Shown here piece by piece: positions 5,215-10,462 of a stretch of 10,462 nucleotides of DNA. The notes beneath the pieces were generated by a model that worked only from the letters and a program-made list of their open reading frames with translations, did not search any database and was not told the origin of the DNA. This stretch comes from CAYGAW01 sp964347945 (GTDB taxonomy: Bacteria > Chloroflexota > Anaerolineae > UBA7937 > B3-Chlor): the NCBI GenBank assembly GCA_964347945.1, contig CAYGAW010000080.1, positions 1-10,462 on the forward strand, given 5' to 3'. How positions within the stretch are numbered: position 1 is the stretch's first letter; each line of letters begins with the position of its first letter. The translations under genes were made by a program, and so were the position numbers.

Positions 5215-5751
5215 TTAGCTGGCATTCACCTGCGCCAGCATGGAAGACAGGAGACCGAGGAGAACCTTGCGCACGCTCGCCCTGTGGGTGGCTTTGCAGG
5301 GCAGGATCTTCACCGAGGGCTCCAGCTTCAGCGCCTTGCGCAGTTCGTCTGGGGACACAGCGCCTCGCTGATCCTGCTTGTTGGCGGCGATGACGCGAGG
5401 AACACGGGCGAAGTTGTCGAAGACCTTCACGATGTCTCTAGCCTCGTGGAAGCTCGAGGGATCGGTACTGTCTACCAAAACGACAAACCCCCACATCCCT
5501 CTGGAGAGGATGTCGAACATGAAATCGAAACGCCTCTGACCAGGTGTGCCGAATAGCTCCAGCACGACGTCCTTCTTGATGGTGATGTACCCATAGTCCA
5601 TGGCCACCGTCGTTTCTTCTTTGATCTTTCTCTGTTCTGGCACACTGATTCTGCGCTCTGTGGTGACCACATCGATCTCGCTGATGGTGTTGATGAACTG
5701 GGTCTTGCCAGCACCGAAAGGCCCCGTGACGACTACTTTGATCTGCTCCAT
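5215..5751 (-). CDS. Small Ras/Arf/MglA-like GTPase
   Basis: 178 residues. P-loop GPFGAGKT (10-17), switch I Thr in EETTVAMDYG (46-54), switch II ELFGTPGQRRF (65-75), NKQD specificity motif (124-127) and CKA (152-154). The acidic residue usual at the DxxG position is displaced: the motif reads LFGTPGQ, as in many bacterial MglA/CvnD-type proteins. It is cytoplasmic, binds GTP and probably cycles with a roadblock/LC7-type regulator, but no such gene is visible here. MglA relatives set cell polarity; CvnD relatives act in conservons with sensor kinases. Its role here is unknown. A GGGGAGG ribosome site lies about 12 bases before the ATG, slightly far. It sits 69 bases downstream of the sbcD-like gene on the same strand and could be co-transcribed, although a weak TTGAGG/GATACT pair lies at the end of that gene. 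Confidence 0.85.
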   Translation of the reverse strand: MEQIKVVVTGPFGAGKTQFINTISEIDVVTTERRISVPEQRKIKEETTVAMDYGYITIKKDVVLELFGTPGQRRFDFMFDILSRGMWGFVVLVDSTDPSSFHEARDIVKVFDNFARVPRVIAANKQDQRGAVSPDELRKALKLEPSVKILPCKATHRASVRKVLLGLLSSMLAQVNAS

Positions 5752-5820
5752 CGCCAGACAACACCTCCCCTAGCCTGTCCTCGCGTGTCCCTGTTTGTTC
5801 AAAGTCCAGTATCCCTGATC

Positions 5821-7032
5821 TCAGTCTAGGTCCTCAAACAACTCGTCGGCGTACCTCAGCAATACCTGGGTTCTCTCCGACGGCACTTGCTTGACCTTCA
5901 GGTATGCCTCCAGAATCTCTCGAGGCGTCATCTCTTCATAATTGCGGCTGCCCAGCCTGAGGCGCACACGACGTTCCACGTCCTTATTGATGGCAGCCAC
6001 GTGGAAGGCTCCCTCTAAGGACTGAAAGATCTCTGAGTCCTTCAGCAACGGTTCCTTTTCCAAGGTAGTGCGCACGATGAGGCGAACCACCTTGTCTCGA
6101 ACGTCGTGACTCTGGATGGCCTTTACGACCTCGGCCGTTGGGTCCTCGCCTTTGGCCTCAACGTCTATGGTGAGGAAGGGGCGAGCCTCGAGCGGAACGA
6201 ACTCGAACTGGGCTCTGCCCTTCTCCAACTGCACAAGTAGAAATCCCTTTTGCTCGTCCTCTTCCCCGAAGTCTATGCGTTCGACACTGCCGGAGTAGAC
6301 TGCTGGGGGATCCGCGTTCCGCACGATCTGGTGTTTGTGGATGTGACCCAGGGCCACGTAGTCGAAGGCACGGTTGGCCACCACGCTACTGGGGATGATC
6401 ACCTCTTGACCCAGCAGTACGCTCCTCTCTGATCCGTAGGTCGCCCCAAACACAGTGCCATGAGCGGCCAGAACCGTCGGTAGGGCAGGGTCCAGTTCGT
6501 CTATCTCTTCGCTGACAAGATCCTCTATGGCGTCGGCGAGGCGAGCGTTGATCTCCTCGAGCTTCAGACCTTTGAATTCGTCCTTCGTTGCCAGATGGCT
6601 CCTGATGGGCCATGGCACAGCCACTATCTGGATTGGCCCGCCTCTGGTTTCGACAGTCTGGGTGCCCAGCTTGTTGGCTACCACGACGTTGTCTACGTCG
6701 AGGGTGTCGAAGATCTCCAGAGTGTGGGCCTTGCCCGCAGCCAAGGGCAGGTCGTGATTGCCGGCCAGGAGGAACATGGGAATGCCAGCACGGGACAGGC
6801 GGCTGATACGTTTGGCAAACTCCCGCTGGTACGTCGGAGTGGGGTCGCGCGTCTTGTAGGCATCGCCGCAGAAGAGCACCAGGTCAATGTTCTCGCCCAG
6901 TGCATAGTCCACGATGGCATCAAAAGAGCGCAGGAAATCCTGGAGGCGGCTGCTCAGCGCGGTCTGAGGGTCGAGCCGTCCGTAGTTTTCTATCCCCAGG
7001 TGCAGGTCGGAGAAGTGCACTAGTGTGATCAT
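5821..7032 (-). CDS. sbcD: SbcD/Mre11-like DNA repair exonuclease
   Basis: 403 residues, the usual SbcD length. All calcineurin-like phosphoesterase motifs are present: FSDLHLG (Asp9, His11), CGDAYK (Asp57), GNHD (91-94), AHG (His191) and GHIH (His230, His232), a two-metal (Mn) nuclease site. The capping region YSGSVERIDFGEEDEQKGF is also typical. SbcD works with the SbcC ATPase to cleave hairpins and double-strand ends in recombination and repair. No sbcC lies downstream, where a GTPase gene follows instead, so the partner must be elsewhere or the protein acts alone. A strong promoter sits immediately before the ATG (7047-7075), predicting a leader of about 8 bases and explaining the missing ribosome site. 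The family assignment is firm; the pairing with SbcC is inferred. Confidence 0.88.
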   Translation of the reverse strand: MITLVHFSDLHLGIENYGRLDPQTALSSRLQDFLRSFDAIVDYALGENIDLVLFCGDAYKTRDPTPTYQREFAKRISRLSRAGIPMFLLAGNHDLPLAAGKAHTLEIFDTLDVDNVVVANKLGTQTVETRGGPIQIVAVPWPIRSHLATKDEFKGLKLEEINARLADAIEDLVSEEIDELDPALPTVLAAHGTVFGATYGSERSVLLGQEVIIPSSVVANRAFDYVALGHIHKHQIVRNADPPAVYSGSVERIDFGEEDEQKGFLLVQLEKGRAQFEFVPLEARPFLTIDVEAKGEDPTAEVVKAIQSHDVRDKVVRLIVRTTLEKEPLLKDSEIFQSLEGAFHVAAINKDVERRVRLRLGSRNYEEMTPREILEAYLKVKQVPSERTQVLLRYADELFEDLD

Positions 7033-7046
7033 TCTGTGGTCGGCAG

Positions 7047-7075
7047 ATTATAGCACCGACTTGTGGCTCAGTCAA
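7047..7075 (-). promoter_or_regulatory. Near-consensus promoter of the sbcD-like gene
   Basis: On the minus strand TTGACT (7075 to 7070) and TATAAT (7052 to 7047) are separated by exactly 17 bases. A TG one base before the -10 makes it extended as well. Transcription should begin near 7040-7041, only about 8 bases before the ATG at 7032. The transcript would then be nearly leaderless, which fits the absence of a Shine-Dalgarno sequence there. Confidence 0.8.
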
Positions 7076-7111
7076 TCCTGGATTGCCTCGGCGTGTGGGA
7101 AAGCGACGTGA

Positions 7112-7229
7112 GGTCCGCCGCTGGACGCATCCTGAGCGGCGGACTGAGCTTGTCGACGGGTAGCCCTGAGTAGGGCTGAGCCCGCAGCGAAGGGCGTATC
7201 GAAAGGGCGATCCAGCGGCAGGGAAAATT
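7112..7229. repeat. Cluster of inverted repeats, probably a dispersed intergenic repeat
   Basis: GTCCGCCGC (7113-7121) pairs perfectly with GCGGCGGAC (7136-7144) across a 14-base loop. Next to it AGCCCT (7162-7167) and AGGGCT (7172-7177) enclose a GAGT tetraloop, and a GCCC/GGGC pair follows. The TGAGCTTGTCGACGGG word (7145-7160) and the nearby GTATCGAAAGGGCGA resemble palindromic words that, from memory, are scattered between genes in many environmental Chloroflexota genomes. The block lies in the divergent region between the sbcD-like and cca-like genes and encodes nothing recognisable. The outer limits are approximate. Confidence 0.5.
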
Positions 7230-7288
7230 GCAGTGACGTCGAGTCTCTGTCTAGCAGCCTTCTTGGAGGCCCCAAGATTGCTGGAGGT

Positions 7289-7318
7289 TTGAAAGCGTTT
7301 CCGTCAGTGTGATAGAAT
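7289..7318 (+). promoter_or_regulatory. Promoter of the tRNA nucleotidyltransferase gene
   Basis: TTGAAA (7289-7294) and TAGAAT (7313-7318) are separated by 18 bases, and TGA before the -10 gives an extended -10 element. Transcription would begin near 7325. That excludes the GTG at 7309 as start codon and leaves ATG 7339 or TTG 7366. Confidence 0.65.
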
Positions 7319-7338
7319 CTGTTGGATTGCTTGGGCAG

Positions 7339-8889
7339 ATGCGGCAGACTCGGAAGGGGGTGAGCTTGTCTTCGTGGTTTGAGAGGCGAGGGATTCTGGA
7401 TACGCTGCGCCAGCTGCTTGCCGAGCGTTCGGTTGAGGGGTATCTGGTGGGCGGGTACGTGCGCGACAAGTTGCTGAAGAAGTGGACTCACGACCTCGAT
7501 CTGGCTGTGGGAGTTGAGGCGATAGAGCTGGCAAGGCAGGCGGCGAACCTCCTGGGCGGGGCCTTCGTTCTCTTGGATGAAGAGCGGCAGACGGCGCGCG
7601 TGGTCCTAAGTGATGGAGAAGAGCGCTACTATGTAGATTTTGCCAGCCTACGAGGTGACGATGTGGAGACGGACCTCGGAGGCCGCGATTTCACCATCAA
7701 CGCTATGGCCATCGACCTCCAAGAAACGGGACCGCAAGCTCGACTCATAGACCCCTACGGCGGGGAGCAGGATTTGGAGAACAAGGTGGTGCGAGCGGTT
7801 TCGGACAGGATCTTTTTCGATGATCCGGTTCGCCTCCTGCGGGCCGCCCGCCTGGAGGCAGAACTGGGGATGTTCATCGAATCCGGTACTGCGCACTTGA
7901 TGCAGAGGGACTCGCATCTGATCAAAGAAAGCTCTGCCGAACGGGCGAGGGATGAACTGTGCAAGACTCTGGGCACGGTACGAGCTGAAGCGAGTCTCCG
8001 CCACCTGGATGAGTTGGGTATTCTATGCCTGCTGATTCCTGAACTGGAGGCTCTGCGAGGTGTCGAGCAACCTCCTCCTCATCACGAGGATGCGTTCGAG
8101 CATTCTCTCTCTACAGTTGGGGGCTTGGATAGGGTATTTGGGGCCATAGAGTGTTTGGCGGAAGGAGGGCGGGAGCCGGCGGCTGGGGATGACACGTCGG
8201 AGCGGGACATGTGGGACCATTTTGCCTTCGCACTGGGCCCCTTTGTCCCGCACTTGCTGGCTCACCTCAGGCAGAGGGTTGTGGATGATCGCAGCCGGTC
8301 GATGCTCCTGAAGGTGGCGGGGTTGCTGCACGATTCAGGCAAGGGAACCACGGGCAAGGTGGATGAGGGGGGGCGCATCCGCTTCTTCGGACACGCGGAG
8401 GAGGGACCGGCAGTGGCGGCTCGTGTCCTGCGACGGCTGCGCTTCGGAAACCGTGAGGTGAGGCTGGTGCGGACGGTGATCAGCCATCACATGCGGCCGC
8501 TGCATCTTGCCAAGCAGGACCAGATCACTCCGCGGGCTACTCATCGCTTCTTCAGAGACACGCGAGGCACAGGTGTGGACGTGCTCCTTCATTCCTTGGG
8601 CGACAACCTAGTCATTCTAGATCGCCGCAACCAGGTGGGTGAGTGGGCCAGAATGTGTGACACCGTGGCGGAGCTGTTGGAGCGGTATTACGAGGAATAT
8701 GAAGAAGTGATCAGGCCACCGTCGCTGGTCACCGGCCATGATCTGGTGAGCGGTCTTGGCATCGAGCCAGGTCCACTTGTCGGTCGGCTGCTGAGGGCCA
8801 TTCAGGAAGCTCAGGTCACTGGCAAAGTTTCAACCAAGGAGGAGGCGCTGCGCCTGGGAGAGACCATCATAGCGGACGATAGGCAGTAG
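7339..8889 (+). CDS. CCA-adding enzyme/poly(A) polymerase-like tRNA nucleotidyltransferase with HD domain
   Basis: 516 residues from ATG 7339. The N-terminal class II nucleotidyltransferase head shows GYLVGGYVRDKLL and the metal-binding DLDLAV, then a YYVDFASLRGDD strand, GGRDFTINAMAIDL and DPVRLLRAARLEAELG, which bind nucleotide and tRNA. The C-terminal HD phosphohydrolase domain has HHEDAFEHSL, LLHDSGKG and a later GHAEEG...ISHH, a complete metal site. Class II enzymes add CCA or single nucleotides to tRNA 3' ends; the HD part may trim 2',3'-cyclic phosphates. The sequence does not separate CCA-adding from A-adding or poly(A) activity. The start is uncertain: ATG 7339 has no ribosome site but lies about 14 bases after the predicted transcript start, whereas TTG 7366 has GGAAGGGGGTGA just upstream and begins right at SSWFERRG. 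The gene is transcribed away from sbcD and converges with the hydrolase gene. Confidence 0.87.
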   Translation: MRQTRKGVSLSSWFERRGILDTLRQLLAERSVEGYLVGGYVRDKLLKKWTHDLDLAVGVEAIELARQAANLLGGAFVLLDEERQTARVVLSDGEERYYVDFASLRGDDVETDLGGRDFTINAMAIDLQETGPQARLIDPYGGEQDLENKVVRAVSDRIFFDDPVRLLRAARLEAELGMFIESGTAHLMQRDSHLIKESSAERARDELCKTLGTVRAEASLRHLDELGILCLLIPELEALRGVEQPPPHHEDAFEHSLSTVGGLDRVFGAIECLAEGGREPAAGDDTSERDMWDHFAFALGPFVPHLLAHLRQRVVDDRSRSMLLKVAGLLHDSGKGTTGKVDEGGRIRFFGHAEEGPAVAARVLRRLRFGNREVRLVRTVISHHMRPLHLAKQDQITPRATHRFFRDTRGTGVDVLLHSLGDNLVILDRRNQVGEWARMCDTVAELLERYYEEYEEVIRPPSLVTGHDLVSGLGIEPGPLVGRLLRAIQEAQVTGKVSTKEEALRLGETIIADDRQ

Positions 8890-8927
8890 CTGAATACTGC
8901 TGGCAGCCGAACCCAGCGTCGACATAG

Positions 8928-8955
8928 GAGCCACCAGGAAGGAGACTGGTGGCTC
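8928..8955. repeat. Perfect 10-bp inverted repeat in the convergent intergenic region
   Basis: GAGCCACCAG (8928-8937) pairs perfectly with CTGGTGGCTC (8946-8955) around the loop GAAGGAGA. It begins 38 bases after the nucleotidyltransferase stop. No T-run follows on either strand, so it is probably a transcript-end stem rather than a classic intrinsic terminator. The rest of 8890-9145 holds only an imperfect hairpin: GGTG 9003-9006 with CACC 9034-9037, and CATGTG 9008-9013 with CACATG 9024-9029. I see no gene there. Confidence 0.5.
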
Positions 8956-9145
8956 TCGCACATATGGCTTATTGCTGTCGTGCTGCGGCAACCACAGACG
9001 TCGGTGGCATGTGGCTCGCGCTGCACATGGTGGCACCAGCCATCGGGCACACGGAGTGTTACCACGTGCTGAGAATCTTGCGAGCGCTAGAGGTCTCAAA
9101 GCCGTGAACGATGATCGCCCAACCCCTGCGCGATGGGGCGGAGGT

Positions 9146-10462
9146 TCAGGGCGTGGCTGGCACCTGAGCTGCCTCAGCGTAGGGCCCGCTGCGGAAGTTA
9201 TCCCAGTAGCCTCTGCTCTCCACCACCGAGTAGGCGAAGATAGCCTGGCCCTGCGCGCCAGCTTGGCGGGCGATGTTTATGCGGGTCTCTATCTCGGAGA
9301 AGGAGTCGTAGTCAGCGTGGATTCCAGTGTAGATGTGACGCCCGTAGGATTCGTTGACGAAGTCGTGGGCGAGGATCTCGAAGCGATCGAGATAGTGCTG
9401 GACCGCTGTCCCGTAGAGCATAGGAGCAAGGGCATCCACAGTGCCCAGTTGTAGCCACCCTCGTGAATCCTGAAAGTAGCCATCGTAGCCGTCATATTTC
9501 ACGTCCTCGTAGCTGACCCAGCCCCACTTGTCCTGATAGATGGGCCACGCTGCTACCGTGAGGACCGCGTTGGGGCGTAGTCCCTCGACCTCGTCATGGA
9601 GACGACTGACAAGCTCGGTGATTTGGGCGCGCTGCCAGTCCGCCCATGCGATAGGCTGGGCGTCTTGGAACCGCTGCTGGCTCACTGGATCAAACGAGTA
9701 GTAGGGGCCGGAGTAGCGCACGTAGTCCAGGTGCAAGCCATCGACATCGTAGTTCAGAAGGATATCGCGACAGACGGCAACGATGTGCTCACGTACCGCC
9801 GGGTGGCCGGGACTCGCCGTCAGATAGGAGGAATTGAGGCCCATTGGCGTACCATCCTGATGCCACTGCACCCATTCGTTGCCGTAGAGTTCATTGAAGC
9901 GGTGATACATGTGTTGGGGCACGGTATCTGCTCTGGGAGGCGTGGTCCCCAGCCAGACCGGGTAAACGTTGACGTATGCGTGCAGCTGCAGTCCTGCGGC
10001 GTGGGCCTCGTCTATCGCCGTCGCCAGGGGGTCCCAACCCGGATCCTGTCCCAGAGCGCCCGACAGGCGGTCGGCCCAGGGTTCGTATTGGGACAAATAG
10101 TAGGCGTCTGCCTGACCCCGAACTTGGAAGAACAGGATGTTGAAGTTGGCCTGCGCCGCTTTGTTGACAATGTTCTTCACATCTGTCTCGCTGCTGTACG
10201 ACCAGCGGGGCACCCACAGGGCTCGCGCCTCGACCATGGGTGTCGGAGGTTCTTGGGCCTGGTTGAAGAGAGCCAGTGGGAAGTAGGTGTGGTGGGAGGT
10301 GTCGGGATCAACTACTGTCACCGGGATAGCAAGAACCGGCGCGCCCTGTTCTGAGAACCAGCCCACACCTCGATGAAGGAGATCGACCTCGAGGAGATAC
10401 TGGCCGGACTGCGCAGGAGCCTGTATGGCAGCATCAGGTATCTCAACGGAGTGCCCGTAGGA
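9146..10462 (-). CDS. Putative GHL10/DUF187-type glycoside hydrolase, 5' end outside the window
   Basis: The frame is open from the right edge to the TGA at 9146-9148, at least 438 residues. The GTG at 10366 is probably not the start, because in-frame sequence upstream continues an evident beta domain: QYLLEVDLLHRG runs straight into GWFSEQGAPVLAIPVTV. I recall such a domain from secreted or surface Chloroflexota proteins. The TIM-barrel part then follows: ARALWVPRWSYSS, LFFQVRGQADAYY, HAYVNVYPVW, VDGLHLDYVRYSGP (the GLHLDYVRY strand typical of GHL10/DUF187), VLTVAAWPIY, LAPMLYGT, and a closing IFAYSVVESRGYWDNF. Members are uncharacterised carbohydrate-active proteins, probably extracellular; a signal peptide would lie outside the window. 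The gene converges with the nucleotidyltransferase gene. The sugar substrate is unknown, and activity is inferred from the fold only. Confidence 0.8.
   Translation of the reverse strand, partial: SYGHSVEIPDAAIQAPAQSGQYLLEVDLLHRGVGWFSEQGAPVLAIPVTVVDPDTSHHTYFPLALFNQAQEPPTPMVEARALWVPRWSYSSETDVKNIVNKAAQANFNILFFQVRGQADAYYLSQYEPWADRLSGALGQDPGWDPLATAIDEAHAAGLQLHAYVNVYPVWLGTTPPRADTVPQHMYHRFNELYGNEWVQWHQDGTPMGLNSSYLTASPGHPAVREHIVAVCRDILLNYDVDGLHLDYVRYSGPYYSFDPVSQQRFQDAQPIAWADWQRAQITELVSRLHDEVEGLRPNAVLTVAAWPIYQDKWGWVSYEDVKYDGYDGYFQDSRGWLQLGTVDALAPMLYGTAVQHYLDRFEILAHDFVNESYGRHIYTGIHADYDSFSEIETRINIARQAGAQGQAIFAYSVVESRGYWDNFRSGPYAEAAQVPATP

Noticed and set aside
7309..7338. GTG 7309 as the nucleotidyltransferase start
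   Set aside because: It lies inside the -10 region of the gene's own promoter, upstream of the predicted transcription start.
8972..9454. 160-codon plus-strand frame spanning the convergent intergenic region
   Set aside because: Its second half is antisense to the hydrolase gene, and its first half has no recognisable domain or ribosome site.
9596..10354. 252-codon plus-strand frame within the hydrolase gene
   Set aside because: The minus-strand frame has coherent GHL10/DUF187 motifs throughout; this one is its antisense shadow.

Overview
The window is a 10.5 kb piece of a moderately GC-rich bacterial chromosome. Several features point to an uncultivated Chloroflexota lineage (Anaerolineae- or Dehalococcoidia-like): an S26B-type peptidase without an obvious membrane anchor, a lone MglA/Arf-like GTPase, an HD-type CCA/poly(A) nucleotidyltransferase, and a GHL10-type hydrolase whose N-terminal beta domain I recall from that phylum. 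The assignment is inferred from gene content; no marker gene is present.

Left part (1-1691): the 3' end of a signal-peptidase-like gene and a small free-standing OmpR/PhoB-type winged-helix gene are followed by about 750 bases without a convincing gene. That stretch holds a strong intrinsic terminator (1088-1120), a c-di-GMP-I (GEMM-I)-like riboswitch (1178-1282) whose 3' part doubles as the 5' arm of a second terminator (1263-1302), and an extended -10 promoter (about 1488-1516).

Middle (1692-5176): an Ldh_2-family malate/lactate dehydrogenase is followed by an AT-rich promoter region. That promoter drives a compact gene set: an IscS/NifS-like protein, an IscU scaffold, a 65-residue double zinc ribbon and a TusA-like sulfur carrier. 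The IscS-like protein keeps its sulfur-acceptor cysteine but has Gln where the PLP-binding lysine should be, along with other pocket substitutions. It therefore resembles the inactive Archaeoglobus fulgidus IscS more than a working cysteine desulfurase. With the scaffold and sulfur-carrier genes next to it, this suggests an Fe-S assembly module fed by sulfide or by another sulfurtransferase.

Right part (5177-10462): on the minus strand lie a small GTPase and an SbcD-like nuclease. The nuclease has a near-consensus promoter only a few bases upstream of its ATG, so its mRNA should be nearly leaderless. A divergent intergenic region rich in inverted repeats separates it from a plus-strand tRNA nucleotidyltransferase gene with its own promoter. 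The window ends with a minus-strand putative glycoside hydrolase that runs off the right edge.
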